Shown in pieces: positions 19,786 through 32,269 of a DNA stretch of 64,000 bases. Source of the DNA: Adiantum capillus-veneris (taxonomy: Eukaryota > Streptophyta > Polypodiopsida > Polypodiales > Pteridaceae); NCBI GenBank assembly GCA_014529385.2, contig CM043962.1:36629598-36693597 (forward strand), written 5' to 3'. The notes beneath the pieces were generated by a model, which saw nothing but the letters and a program-made list of their open reading frames with translations, searched no databases and had not been told where the DNA came from. The stretch's first letter is position 1, and every line of letters starts with the position of its first letter. The position numbers were made by a program, and so were the translations under genes.

Positions 19786-21385
19786 TTTCATAATAATCAA
19801 TATGTAATTCTCCTAAATGATTTTCTCATGTTAAACTAATCATTTAATATGGGGAAGTGCCAGGGGAGAAAAAGCTAGAATATTGGTCAAGCTAGCAAAC
19901 TGGCCACAATAGGGATCCAAAGGGGGGGCCATCTGCAAAAGAGCAATGTGAAACAATGGGCTTAAAAGACCCTAAGGTTCAGCCCATTAAGACTTCCAAA
20001 ATGCTAAGGTTCCAAAATTCAAAGGTTGTGTCCAAAGGCCAAACATTAGGGAAATTGGATGCTTAGTGTGTGTCACAAAAACTCTTTATCAATCCCTACA
20101 TAGGAGGGGGAGAGCCTTCTATGTAGGGGGAGAGCCTTGCAAGTAGGGGATGAGAGAGAAACTCACACACACACACACACACACACACACAAGCTCCCTT
20201 TACACAAAGGGAATGAGGGACACATGTCAGCTCCCTAGCCCAGATGCCCACAAGGTGTATCCAAATCCTACTGTATGGCCTTGGAGGTGGACCAATGAGA
20301 ATCAGGCTAGAGTAAATCTAGTTTAATTAATTTAAAAACACTCAATAAAAGAACCAATAAGAATTAAGCTCTCTACAAGACTTTTGGACAGTCTCCCAAG
20401 GGGTCCAATGAGCATTCAGTAGCCCAATTCCTTGCCTGATTCCTATTGGCCAGGAGGCAAAGGGGTCCAATGAGAGTTTAGTTGCATTTATTAATTACCT
20501 AAAGATCTCACAAAAGGGGAAAGGGGGACACATGTCAGAAGGCTATCACTTATGCTGCTTAATTACCATTGGCTAAGCCTGGGGAGGTCCAATAGGATGC
20601 TAGCAAGAGCAAATAGCAAGGGGGGTCGACCAAGAGAGAGAGGGGGCTGATTTTTCAAAGGCATTATCACCTACACACTCACACTAGCTCATGTGTGAAG
20701 TAAAGAAGACTCTCTCTCCTTCTCAAGATTTAATGGAAAGCTTACCACCTACTCCAAGCTTGTGAGAAGGGAGGCCTACACCAACAACTCTTGGCTTTGT
20801 GATGAACATCCAACCAAGAGCCAAGCTTCAATGCATGCTCATCTCCTCTACCATGCTAATTACTAAGCTAAGCTATGCTAATATGAGTGATTATGTGAGG
20901 AAATGTACATCTTTCTCGTAAGAATACTCCTTATTCCTCTCAATCTACTCTCATACCCCGCTAGCTCTCACCATCTTCAAAGGTGTGTGAGGTCTTGGAT
21001 CTGAGACCGTGAGGGAATTGATGTTGTGTTTGATAAGTGTTTTTCATAGTGCATGAAGTTTCCATCTTCATTGCACTAGCTAGTATTGAAGGAACACAAG
21101 AAATTGTATTGTAAAATGCCTCTCTTAATGGGAGAAACCATAATACAAAGCCTTTTGGAGGGGGGACCGGCTCCATGCAAATCCGGTCATCAACTACTGT
21201 CAATTGCTTAATTTCTCTCTCTTTTGAAGTATTGTTCATGCTATCTAACTAGGTGTTATTCTTTTTGTTGCTCTCTCCACCCAAGCACTCTTGTTAATCT
21301 CATTAGGAATCTATTCTTATGAAATGCTCACTATGTTCATGCTATTTTCCGCTACACAAAAGTTACTAGGCCATTAAATGCTACA
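19786..21385 (+). repeat. 5' LTR of chromovirus A (about 1600 bp)
   Basis: It matches 37137-38721 over its whole length with scattered differences and small indels, including a different number of CA units and a short duplication near 20105-20140. It ends in ACA directly before the primer-binding site. Its start has TTTCATAATAATC where TGTCAT is expected; the right LTR has CGTCATAATAATC. Confidence 0.92.
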
Positions 21386-21386
21386 T

Positions 21387-21398
21387 TGGTATCAGAGC
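21387..21398 (+). promoter_or_regulatory. primer-binding site for initiator tRNA-Met
   Basis: TGGTATCAGAGC begins two bases after the LTR end. It is complementary to the 3' end of plant initiator Met-tRNA, the usual primer of minus-strand cDNA in many plant LTR retrotransposons. Confidence 0.95.
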
Positions 21399-21789
21399 GG
21401 TTTCTCTTTTCTGGCTCAAGAAGGGAGATCCTCAAGCTAGCTATAAATGGTTGGTACTATTAATTGCATGTGAGTAAGTAGAATAGGTATTTTTCAGCCT
21501 TGCGGTGTGCCTACCTTTGTGCAGTTAATGGGGCATCACCGTCGAGAGCTATGGTCTTAATAGTGGAGTCTTACGGGGTTTGCCTACGGCTTAACCACTA
21601 TGGAGCTATTAGAAGCTTGACAAGAGCCAGTGTTGTTTTGGTGTTGAACGGCCCTCTCTTCTATTCCTTGCAATTAATGGTATTCGAGCCACGAGTACAG
21701 TAGCTTGAGTGCTTTTTCTAAAGGGGTACAGAGGAGTAGCAACTAGGGCTTGAAGTACCAAAGTACACCTAAAAATTTTACACCTAAAA

Positions 21790-23370
21790 GTTGTTAGAAT
21801 TGCTGACAATAGTAAAGAGAGTGAAATTAATGTTGATAAATTTGATTTTTCTAATGAGCAAGCTACTAATGATGCCCCGATGCTTGTTAACTATCTTGTT
21901 TCTAGGCTTCAACAAGCCATGGGCATTCCATCCCTCCAAAGTGAAGTGCAACGGCAGCTTCGTGCTCATGGGATTCTTCAAACTCCCCACCATGACAACA
22001 GAACACCTAGGAAGCCTCCTTGTGAGACTTCCAAAAGAGGTCTCTCTCCGATCCAGGAAGAAGAAGAGGATCCCTATGAAGGGCTCAGAAATTTGCTCCT
22101 TGATGACGCATCTCCTTCTCAAAGGAGAACTCAAGATCCTCCACCAAAGGAACGAGAAAGAAGTGAGTCTCCCACCACCTCGGTAGAGATGGTCCACGAA
22201 GGCGGCGGGCTAAACGCTCTCCATCACCTCCAAAACGGAGAAGACCATCACATACTTCTCCACACCATGCTTCAAAGAGGGATTACAAAAAGCAAGAGAA
22301 GAAAAAGACGAGAAAGAGGACACCCTCTTCTCCATCTTCTTCATCCTCTTCCTCTTATGAAATTGATGGTCAAGACAACGAAGATCAAGGCAAGAAAAAC
22401 GCGAGAAACAGGTCACCCTCTTCTCCATCTTCCTCAAATTCTTCATCTTCTAAAGAAAGTGATGGTGCAACCTTTGAACCATCAAAAAGAAGAGGCCATA
22501 GGAAATCCTATGCCGCGTGAAGAGGTCATCCAAGCTCAAGAAGTTCAAAGAGGGAGGGAAGAGCATGTCTTTCCTTACCTACGATGACACTTTTGGTGCT
22601 ACGGACAAAGTCTTGGCCTTTATTGAACAATTCGATGCGGCGTTCGGAGATGAGGGATCTAAGCTACGTCGTGTAGCTATGCACTTTCAAAATTCCACGA
22701 GACAATGCTAGTCTAGCCTACGGGCCAACGGCGAAGCTCCACGAACATGGAAAGCTTTAAGAGATTCCATTATGAAGCAGTTTTTGGCCACCGATGCCAA
22801 AGACAAAGTACTCACCGAATGGAGAATCTTGAAGCTCTCTCCCTATGAATCCATCCACAAATATGTAGGCAAGTTTTGGGACCTACAACTCAAAGCCACT
22901 GTCTTCAAAAAGTTGGATTTTGGAGAGCAAAAGCAGCAATTTTGTGCAGGCTTAACCAAAGAAATGGCAGAGTATGTCAACTCCCAAACGCCACGCACTA
23001 TATCGGCGGTAATACATCATATATGGTGGCCTCTCGAATCAATTTCCAAACAGGGCCTAAGAGGAATTCTAAGCCCCCTCAAAACAAGGGTTCCAATGAG
23101 CCTAAGGGGAAGGACAATGTCCAGAAGTCTCCTAAGGGCAATTCCAACAAAGCTAAGGAGAAGGGAGTTTACAAAGGCAAAAATAAACTCTCTCCTAAAG
23201 AACTTGAGTGTTATCACAAGGATAACCAGTGTTTCAAGTGCGACGAACAAGGGCATGCGTACCACGCTTGTCCCCAAAAGAACAACCACCATGAGCTACC
23301 TTGGTCAAAATCCAAGAGGAGGAAACTCATCACAAAGGATCTCCTCTATGCCATGCTTGGGGAAAGGTAA
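21790..23370 (+). pseudogene. gag of chromovirus A
   Basis: The start region (from about 21830) gives MLVNYLVSRLQQAMGIPSLQ and a long Arg/Ser/Pro-rich low-complexity stretch. The capsid-like domain begins near 22566 with MSFLTYDDTFGATDKVLAF and IEQFDAAFGDEGSKLR. An in-frame TAG at 22709-22711 follows, where a Trp codon is usual, then WKALRDSIMKQFL and ESIHKYVGKFWDLQLK. The zinc knuckle CFKCDEQGHAYHAC (C-X2-C-X4-H-X4-C) lies at 23230-23271 in another frame. At least two frameshifts break the ORF. Confidence 0.85.
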
Positions 23371-23771
23371 GGGAACATGATGCTTTTATTCTCTTTGACC
23401 CTGGTTCTACTCATAATTTTATATCTATAGAGTTGGCCACCAAGCTAGGCATACAAGCCTACGAGATGGGAGATGTCCTACCCGCAGACGGTGCTTTCAA
23501 GGGGCAAGAAGCTTCAATCACTCCCTTGATCCGGAAATTGAGGCTTCATGTCCAAAGCTATGTGGACAAAGAGGACTTCTTTATCTCTCCTCTCAAACAT
23601 GAGGATGTAATCCTAGGGGCACCATGGTTTGATCGCATGGCTGCCAATGCTAAATTCCTTGAAAGGAGAATCTCCTTTAAGTTCAGGGAAAAAGATATGT
23701 ATATAGATGCTAAGGAAATGGGTAACACAAGCTACCCTCCAGGTAATATTTCAAGTTCTAAGAGAGAATAA
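23301..23771 (+). pseudogene. aspartic protease of chromovirus A
   Basis: AFILFDPGSTHNFIS contains the active-site Asp in a D-P-G-S form; plant Ty3 proteases commonly have D-S-G or D-P-G here. EDVILGAPWFDRM is the later ILG motif. The ORF ends where the RT fragment begins in another frame, at the edge of the internal RT deletion. Confidence 0.85.
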
Positions 23772-24475
23772 ACTTCATGTTAATCGAAAGAAAAGTGAAT
23801 TTTTCTTACAAGAGATTTAGTATTTAGGTCACATTATCTCTCAAGATGGCATCCAAATGGATCGATCAAAGTTAGAGGTAATAAAAGGATGGCCTAAACC
23901 AAGGAATCTTCATGAGTTAAGAAGCTTTATAGGTATGTGCGCATATTATAGACGCTTCATGGAAAAGTTCTCACTAATAGCAGGACCATTACATGACCTA
24001 ACAAAGAAAAACGTTAGGTACACATGGTCTGCCAAGGAGAACAATGCTTTTGAAAAGCTTAAAGAAAAGCTTATCTCTCAACCTGTGCTTACACTACCGA
24101 ATCTCTCAAAGCCATTTGAGGTCCAATGTGATGCTTGTGGTGATTGCCTTGGAGCTGTTTTGCTTCAACAAGGGCACACCATAGGCTATGAAAGTCGAAG
24201 GCTCGACCATGTTAAGTAAGCTCTAGGAATATATGAAAAGGAACTCCTTGCAGTTCTATATGCCTTAGACTCATGGAAGCACTATTTATTGGGGACTCCT
24301 TTCATTCTGCAAACTGATCACCAAAGTCTTAAGTACTTCATGACGTAGACTAAGCTCTCCAACAAACAAATGAGGTGGGAAAACTCTTTCGCAATTTCAT
24401 TTTTATATTGCTCACATTGCTGGCAGGCATAATCAAGTAGCCGATGCACTCTCAAGACGGTCGAGAGTGAATGCG
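23745..24475 (+). pseudogene. truncated RT (thumb only) and RNase H of chromovirus A
   Basis: The sequence enters RT at ENKLHVNRKKSEFF, which in the family lies after the YxDD motif. Fingers and palm, roughly 170 residues, are therefore missing and cDNA synthesis is impossible. YLGHIIS and FIGMCAYYRRFM follow. RNase H gives FEVQCDACGDCLGAVLLQQ, YEKELLAVLYALDSWKHYLL and TDHQSLKYFMT. In-frame stops are TAG at 23818-23820, TAA near 24217 and TAG at 24346-24348. Confidence 0.9.
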
Positions 24476-25802
24476 GTTTCCATAGCAACTCACAATGATC
24501 TATCTTCTATGATAGATGAGTATGCTATTGATCCCGATTTTAGAGATGTGATTTCAGCCCTTGCACTAGGGAAGAAAGAGGAACCATTTACTTTACAAGA
24601 TGGTTATCTTCTCTACAGCAATAGACTATGCGTTACTAGCTCACTACGTGAGAAAGTAATGTATGAATCCCATGCTCCTCCTTATGCAAGGCATAGAGGG
24701 ATTCAGTCGACCCTAAAGGGAAAAACATATTTCTATTGGCCTACCATGAAAGCAAACATACAAGAGTATGTTTCTAAATCTGTGGTATGTCAAAAGACGA
24801 AGTTTGATAGAGAGAAGCAACCTGGATTGCTTCAACCTTTGCCAATTCCTAATTCACCATGGAAGAGCATATCCATGGATTTTATCTTTGGATTGCCTAA
24901 GTCTATCCATGGGAATACGGGAATATGGACGATAGTAGACAGGTTCTGTAAAAGCTCATTTTATACTTGTCAAAAAGACTATCAAAGCCTATCAAATGGG
25001 AACCCTCTTCATTTCACAACTCTTCAAGTACCATGGCTTGCCAATGTCCATAGTGTCGGATAGAGATCCTAGAATGACCAGTAATTTCTGGAAGGGTCTC
25101 TTTGAGAATTTAGGAACAAGGCTAAACTTCTCTTCGGCCTATCACGCGCAAATGGATGGCCAAAGTGAAATAGCTAACCTAACAATTCTCGATCTACTAA
25201 AAGCCTATGTAACGGAAGTAGATCAAAGATCCCAATGGGAGAAGTACTTACCCTTAGTGGAGTATGTGTACAATAACACTGTACATACTTCCACGGGAAA
25301 AGCACCTTTTGAGGTAATTGAGGGAAGATCAAAAAGTCCCTTGCTACTTAAGGTACACGGGAAGATCTTTTCTATAGATGAGTATAGCCGAGACCTACAA
25401 GAATCTTTCCAAAAGATTAAGGATGCTATCTCTATCTCACAACAAAGGCAAAAGGCTGCTGCTGACAAGCACAGAAGAGCCCAAGCCTTTAAAGAAAATG
25501 ATTGGGTCTTACTCAAATTTCCCAAGGCTCGATTAATACACACGACGGGCAAGAATCCTACGGGACACCAAAAGTACTATGCTAAGTTAGCAAAAAGGTA
25601 CTATGGTCCCTTCCAGATTGTTGGGCCAATCAATGAGATGGCCTATCAACTCAAGTTTCTCAATCATTGGCTCATACACAATGCTTTCCATGTGAACCTA
25701 CTAAAACCTTACAAAGAAGAGCCACCACAAGAACCAACAATTGAAGACCCACCGGAGATCGAGGACCAAGAAGAGGTGCTACAACCCGAGTCCATTCTCT
25801 GA
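24440..25802 (+). pseudogene. integrase of chromovirus A
   Basis: The zinc-binding region reads ESHAPPYARHRG...SKSVVCQKTK. The two His are present, but the first Cys of the C-X2-C pair is Ser. The catalytic core has [11 protein letters not shown] (first Asp), IVSDRDPRM (second Asp) and DGQSEIANLT (Glu), so the DDE triad is readable, but a frameshift between about 24945 and 24996 separates the first Asp from the rest. The C-terminal GPFQIVGPINEMAYQLKF and HNAFHVNLLKPYK follow. The enzyme would insert cDNA into the host chromosome. Confidence 0.9.
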
Positions 25803-25914
25803 CATGAAGACAAGGTACTAAGAAGCGGTAATACTATCTGACAATATCTTTTTAAGTTTAAGAATTATCCTTTTGAAGATGCTAGATGGATGCAAGGCAT
25901 ACAATTAAAGGATA
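25803..25914 (+). pseudogene. chromodomain-like end of chromovirus A integrase, split by the CACTA element
   Basis: After a TGA at 25801 the frame continues with DKVLRSGNTI, FKFKNYPFEDARWMQG and IQLKD, the chromodomain pattern YL.KWKGYP...TWE in degenerate form. The CACTA element starts directly after GGATA. The remaining residues (NLNLVNAYNASQE and stop) are at 36739-36781. Joining across the element with one ATA copy restores this frame exactly. Confidence 0.85.
25912..25914. repeat. 3 bp target-site duplication ATA of the CACTA element (left copy)
   Basis: ATA directly precedes CACTACAA. The second copy is at 36739-36741, directly after TTGTAGTG. CACTA elements make 3 bp duplications. Confidence 0.9.
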
Positions 25915-25924
25915 CACTACAACA
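25915..25924 (+). repeat. left terminal inverted repeat of the CACTA element
   Basis: CACTACAACA is inverted at 36729-36738 as TGTTGTAGTG. Confidence 0.93.
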
Positions 25925-26319
25925 AAAACAGGTGCCTTCGACGCAAATTTCGACGCCAACTGTCGAAAATAACGTCGAAATCCTCGTCCGTATGAAACAG
26001 TCAAAATACACGTCGATATCTACGTCGATAGTCCTAGTTTTCAACGCATATTTCAACGCTTGTATCGACGCCTATATTGACGACCATATCAGGAAAAAAA
26101 ATCTTGGGCAGAGGACAGGCAGCCTAGCCTGTGCCCAGTGAAAAGATGGACACAGCCACAGCCAGACTGACTGTCCTCTGCCGAAGAAAGCGAGCAGCAC
26201 CAAAATCAACCGTGCTCCCATAGAGTTCCCTTCGTTTTAACATAAACTTTTCAAAAAAAAACATATATACGCCTCCTACATGATATCCATGTAGGATCTC
26301 ACATGAGATTTCAGGCACA

Positions 26320-26645
26320 ACTTGATGGAAGAAATGAAACGAACTTTGTGCAAAACCATAACCAAATTAAAACCATGACCATAACGAACTTCATATATAA
26401 CGAACTTTGTGCAAAACCATAACCAAATTAAAACCATAACCATAACCATGATCAAAACCATAACGATAACCATTACCATAAACAAAACAATAACCATAAC
26501 CATAACCATAAAGTTCGTTAAATTCCTACATAATTACCATAACCAAAACCACACTTGTCCATAACAATATATAACCATGATCAAAACCAGCCATAATTAT
26601 AACCATAACTATAATCAAAACCATAACCAAAACCATGATCAACAC
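26320..26645. repeat. imperfect (CCATAA)n hexamer array
   Basis: About 300 bp are dominated by ACCATAACCATAACC with variants AAAACC, ATGATC and AAATTA. One longer unit (GAACTTTGTGCAAAACCATAACC) occurs twice, near 26340 and 26402. The array lies inside the left, 3' part of the CACTA element. Confidence 0.85.
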
Positions 26646-27020
26646 CTATATGTGCATGTCTATACAAGAAAGAAACATAGAGATGTGTCTGTGTCTCACA
26701 AAACATATATAGAAAAACCATTGATGACTCGCGCGTCACAACCTGCATATAAAGGGACAAGTCACAAAATTAGTATGATATTACTTCACTTACAAGATTC
26801 TACGTTTATACAAAAACCAAAGTAATTAAGAATACATGATTCATCGCTCTTGAAAAAAAACTCCATAGCTAGGATTGGATTGGAAACTCACAAACTCATA
26901 GCGAAAGGTGTCAAAGCCTCCGCTGCCAAGATGAGATGTGCCCTTAGTCTCCCTATGTACCTCCGTGGCGAGACGCTGCTGTCTGAACCTCGTGTCCGTT
27001 GTATCCTCCTCCTCCCTGAT

Positions 27021-27278
27021 CTATTGCCACGACTCGTGTGAGATGCCCGAAGGCTTCAGCGAGCCCTGCCTGAAAGCCCGACGAGTTGCATCTCGATGAT
27101 GTTTCACGGTGTCCCCTCCAACATTCGTGATCCACCTCCTCCGAAGCTCCTCTGAACCCGGAGCATGCCGATACTCTCTCATGATGGTCTCCACTATATA
27201 ATTGATTTTGTTGCGATCCTTATGAGTCCAAGACGTCATGATTGTCCTAGAAAACTGCACCTCCACGAGCTAGTGAAC
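27021..27278 (-). pseudogene. C-terminal part of the second CACTA gene (TNPA-like by position)
   Basis: The minus-strand ORF gives IMTSWTHKDRNKINYIVETI, SEELRRRWITNVGGDTVKHH and DATRRAFRQGS. It is continuous with the piece ending MDSVGTKMRQR at 32266 once the TR-GAG element is removed, apart from one TAG codon. Position downstream of TNP2 and on the same strand suggests the second, DNA-binding CACTA protein, but I do not recognise a named domain. Confidence 0.55.
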
Positions 27279-27282
27279 CCGC

Positions 27283-28501
<1,219 letters not shown>

Positions 28502-28507
28502 TTCTTT

Positions 28508-28527
28508 TGGCGCCCCCACGGAGGATC
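28508..28527 (+). promoter_or_regulatory. probable primer-binding site of the TR-GAG element
   Basis: TGGCGCCCCCACGGAGGATC lies six bases after the LTR end. TGG at the start pairs with the CCA end of a tRNA. The tRNA was not assigned; the first seven bases resemble tRNA-Asp sites. Confidence 0.6.
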
Positions 28528-28576
28528 TTCTTCGAGTACCTTCTGCTTCGAGCTTCAAGCTTCGAGATTCGGGATT

Positions 28577-28670
28577 ATAGGTTGCAGGTAACAGGTTACA
28601 AGTTACAGGGACAGGGACAGGGACAGGTACAGGTACAGGTGATTCACACAGGTACAGGTAGCTGGAGTAC
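28577..28670. repeat. hexamer minisatellite ACAGGG/ACAGGT in the TR-GAG leader
   Basis: Short units built on ACAGG (AACAGGTTACAAGTTACAGG, then GACAGG and TACAGG repeats) cover about 90 bp between the 5' LTR and gag. A few more copies of ACAGGTAGCTGGAG occur nearby. Confidence 0.8.
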
Positions 28671-29575
28671 AGGGATATACTAGCAGTGGAGTCACTTGTC
28701 ATTGCTGTGGGTATGCATCATTTGGCACCTGTTTGAGCGCATTGTCTGCTGGATTGTACGTTACTTGTGGAAACTGCCATTGTACGCTTTTGTGGAGCCA
28801 TATTTGGTTTTATTTGGCAGTCCCAGCCATTTCTGAGACTTGGTCTAGAAGATAGTCATTTCTGAGACTTGACTATACGCGATTTGCATTAGCCTTCGTG
28901 TGAGGGTCGATAGCGTGAGGTTTTATTGAGCTGGGGGATTCTCAAATGTGGAGATCCTTTCGGTGATACAGGTAGCTGGAGCACCCTTTTCGTGACCTCG
29001 CCATAGGCTATGTACTAGTGAGTCCTATTTGATGCTCGGGTTCTATTGTTGGCAGTTTATGCATACAGATACAGTCTATATTTTGGATTCTCATTGCTCT
29101 ACTTCTGGGGAAACTCTGTCAAAATTTTTCCAAGTTATGATGGCTGGTCTTTTGGTCTTTTGAGCCATTTTATGCTGTTATGCTGCTGAAATTTTGGCAA
29201 AATCAGAGGATAAGACAGGTGTGCTTTCTTGGGAGCTTCATGGTTGGCTTTAATGGATGATCAAAATGGACCTCAATTCACTCCTTTTCATTTAACTCAA
29301 AGAATCCAAATAAATGTTCATGTGTCTAGGAAGATTTTTTTCCAGCAGCGCATAGTCTTTATGTTCGGGCCAAGAAGATTATGAGAGATCCTGGAATGTC
29401 CTTTGCCTGTTGTAATTCCGATGATTAACTATGAAAACTCATTTGATGTGCATGTGTTTGTCCTTATCTAAAGCTTGAGCTCCATTGAAGTTTTTGGGAA
29501 CTGAGTCAGTCAAAAAGTTTGGGTTCTTGTACGTGTGTTTGAAGGGGTTCTCAAAGCATAGTAGCTTGGGTAGCC

Positions 29576-31066
29576 ATGGCTTTCTCTTATCCGAAATTTC
29601 ATGGAAGAAGTGGTGAAGATGCGAAAGACTTTCTAGAGCAAGTCGAGGTGGCATGCATAAGCAACAATATGTGTGATGAGGACAAGATTTTGAGGCTATT
29701 TGGATTGCTTTTGAAAGATGAGGCCCGTGTTTGGTTCAGGGATTTGGAAGCTAAAGAAGCAGTGGCTTCTTCTTATGGTTTGAGTCTTGACAAGTTTATA
29801 GAAGCTTTTTTGGAGCATTTCCAGGTTTTTGAAGATACAAATGCAGTATGGAATGAGCTCAATGCTCTTAAGCAAGGTTCTTGTCAAGGTGTTGATGCCT
29901 ATATACAAGTTTTTACAGATTTATGGACTCGTTGGTGTGTTGCTCTTAAGGATGAGACCCCCCCTTGTTCATTGAAGAAAAGTTCTTTTGTTGATAGTTT
30001 GTCACCTCGGTTGCGGTTTGAGGTTGAGTTGAAGACGCCCGAGTCTTTTGGAGATGCGGTATGCATTGCAAAGCACAAGGAATGGAAGTTTAAGCGTCTT
30101 GAGGAACATGGTATCAGTACAGGTATGCATGTGCAAGATGGATTTGGCATGGAAGATGAAGTTAAGCCTAAGCAGGTGAAAAGTAGCCTATCCTATGATG
30201 TTTCTCGTTTCTTCCCAAGGTCTATTGTGAAGCGTAAAGAGGTCTTGCAGGTTGACAGGTTTATGGAAGAGCCTAAAGAGGTGAGTAATGCTTTGGATAC
30301 AGGATTGAAAAGTCTTGAAGAGGATGCATTGGCTACTTGTGTACCTTGTGATTCTGGGTGTGAGTGTGAGGTTGAGGTTATTGATGATGAGCACGTATCT
30401 TTGGATACTAGTTCCTTGGAAATTAGGGAAGAGGGCAAGGTTGAGAGCCATTTTGTGGATTTGTTAGATGTGGAGCCTGTTTTGAAGCCATATTTTGATG
30501 TATGTGCAATGATTGAACCGATTTATGAGCATGATTGTGGTTTAGAGCAGGGATCTGTATTCTTGGAGACTGATGAACCCATGCTAGAAGCTATGGATAG
30601 TGGTGCTAGCCATGATTATGATTTGGATAAAGTTATGTGTGATGATGAGTATGCTTATGATGATGAGAAGGGGTTTGGCATATATGAGTCCAATCTCAGC
30701 TATGTGGATGCCTATGCTAGGGATATGTGTGCTGCGGGGATACTTTTGTGCTTTGGATATCAACAACTTTACCTTCACACAATGCTTTTAGCTACTTGGG
30801 TGCATGATTTGCAGGTTGTTGCTATGGCTGGTGAAGCCAAGATGCCAGGTGATGAGTCACTTGAGTTGTCTCTATCGGTTGGGTTGAATGTGGCATGCAA
30901 TATGTATGCTTTTGGAACTCCAGACAAGGCGGATGTGTTAGTTGGATATGCCTATGGTGCATTTTGGTTGATTGTTGACAAATGTAGGTGTGGTGTTATG
31001 ATGCTTCTTGTGAATCAGGCGATATGCCTTTGGCCTTTTGATCCAGGTGGAATGAGCATCTACTAG
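29576..31066 (+). CDS. intact gag protein of the TR-GAG element
   Basis: This 496-residue uninterrupted ORF starts ATGGCTTTC. Residues 5-180 form a retrotransposon gag (capsid) domain: YPKFHGRSGEDAKDFLEQVE, KILRLFGLLLKDEARVWF, KFIEAFLEHFQVF and FTDLWTRWC, with FVDSLSPRLRFEVE after it. Such proteins assemble the particle that packages element RNA. The C-terminal two thirds are acidic and low in known features, with no zinc knuckle and no protease. An isolated DSGAS near residue 343 looks like a protease triad but lacks the rest of the fold. The ORF is free of stops although the elements around it are badly broken, suggesting late insertion or selection on gag. Confidence 0.9.
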   Translation: MAFSYPKFHGRSGEDAKDFLEQVEVACISNNMCDEDKILRLFGLLLKDEARVWFRDLEAKEAVASSYGLSLDKFIEAFLEHFQVFEDTNAVWNELNALKQGSCQGVDAYIQVFTDLWTRWCVALKDETPPCSLKKSSFVDSLSPRLRFEVELKTPESFGDAVCIAKHKEWKFKRLEEHGISTGMHVQDGFGMEDEVKPKQVKSSLSYDVSRFFPRSIVKRKEVLQVDRFMEEPKEVSNALDTGLKSLEEDALATCVPCDSGCECEVEVIDDEHVSLDTSSLEIREEGKVESHFVDLLDVEPVLKPYFDVCAMIEPIYEHDCGLEQGSVFLETDEPMLEAMDSGASHDYDLDKVMCDDEYAYDDEKGFGIYESNLSYVDAYARDMCAAGILLCFGYQQLYLHTMLLATWVHDLQVVAMAGEAKMPGDESLELSLSVGLNVACNMYAFGTPDKADVLVGYAYGAFWLIVDKCRCGVMMLLVNQAICLWPFDPGGMSIY

Positions 31067-31116
31067 TGCTGCTGCTGAGCATGAATGCTCTAGCAGGCTA
31101 GGGGGTGGGCAAATTA

Positions 31117-32265
31117 TGTCAGGAGTTTTTTGGAGCGAGGAATTGCGCATATGTACATATCCATGCATGGTGCATCAAATAAAGGATTGCCCATTTTCTA
31201 GAGCCAGGTGGTTACGTGGGGCCCACATGTGTACAAGTAGGACAAGGTGTACATAGTGCATCGATTTTCATCGTTACCAGTACCACTGTGTTTTTTCTAC
31301 AATAATGAGGAGTTGGTAGCGCGTAAAACTTCTCGAGGGAGCTATCCGCGGGCCGACGACATGAGGTAAGCAGGTGCGTCAGATGGCATCTAGTGGTGTC
31401 AGGAGGGCGAATGGGGTCAATACTTGCACGCGGATGAGTACAGACACAACATGGATGTTTTTTTGTGATAATTATGCAGACAGGTCATCATGAGGACCAT
31501 CTTTTGGGGCCACTTCACGTGGTGCCCGGATGCATTCTTGAAAAGAAATGAGTGCTAGGTGTGCGGATGATGCAAAAAGGTGACAATTATGCACTGCGAG
31601 GTCAGTTTTTGGCTGTTCGGGGTCCGTTTGAGGTCATCTAAAAGGCCAAGGGTGCCCAAGTAATAAAGCTAAGTGTGGGAACTGAAAAAATAGAGAGAAG
31701 ACCAGAAAAAACGTGGAGAAGAGAGGAGGAACAGCCGCAAGTGTGTTTTTGGGGTTTTTGGAGCCTGTTTTGGCCGTAAACTGCTCATCCGATCAGGTCA
31801 GATTTGAGCACTTTGACATTGTAGAGTGGGGTTTTGGGCCGTTCCGGACGCGATGGCGTTGTCCATTTTGCCAAATTCCTCCCTCTTTTTCTATTGTTTT
31901 GGCTGTGTAAGTTTCTCCTGTGAGCGAAGTTTCTGCTCCAGTTTGTGATTGTATCTGGTTTATTTTACCCATATTGTGTGAGCTATTTGCCCCATTGGTG
32001 TTGGCCCAAGCTCATTTGTATCTAAACATCAGAAATTCTCCTCTTTTGAGCTGAGTTTTTTGGGTGTGTGTGTGTGTGTGTGTGTGTTTGTGTGGAGTGG
32101 GCAAGTGGATAGTCTCTCTCCTCTCACTCCATAGGTGTGTTCCCTGTCTCGGCCAGGTGTGTTGTGTAAGCCGAGTGGTGCCCCATAGTGTGTGTGTGTG
32201 TATCCTTCCAAGAGTGTGTGTCGGGTAGTTATAGAGGCGCTATGTGTGTTTTCATCCCGCTCACA
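31117..32265 (+). repeat. 3' LTR of the TR-GAG element
   Basis: It is the second copy of the 27283-28501 repeat, shorter mainly because of contracted TG tracts, ending CTCACA before CCGC. Confidence 0.95.
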
Positions 32266-32269
32266 CCGC

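Noticed and set aside
26320-26645. Interstitial telomere repeat
   Set aside because: The unit is CCATAA with variants, not TTTAGGG or a known plant telomere variant, and it lies inside a CACTA element.
30590-30620. DSGAS in the TR-GAG gag as an aspartic protease active site
   Set aside because: No ILG motif, no hydrophobic strand before it, and no pol domain follows.
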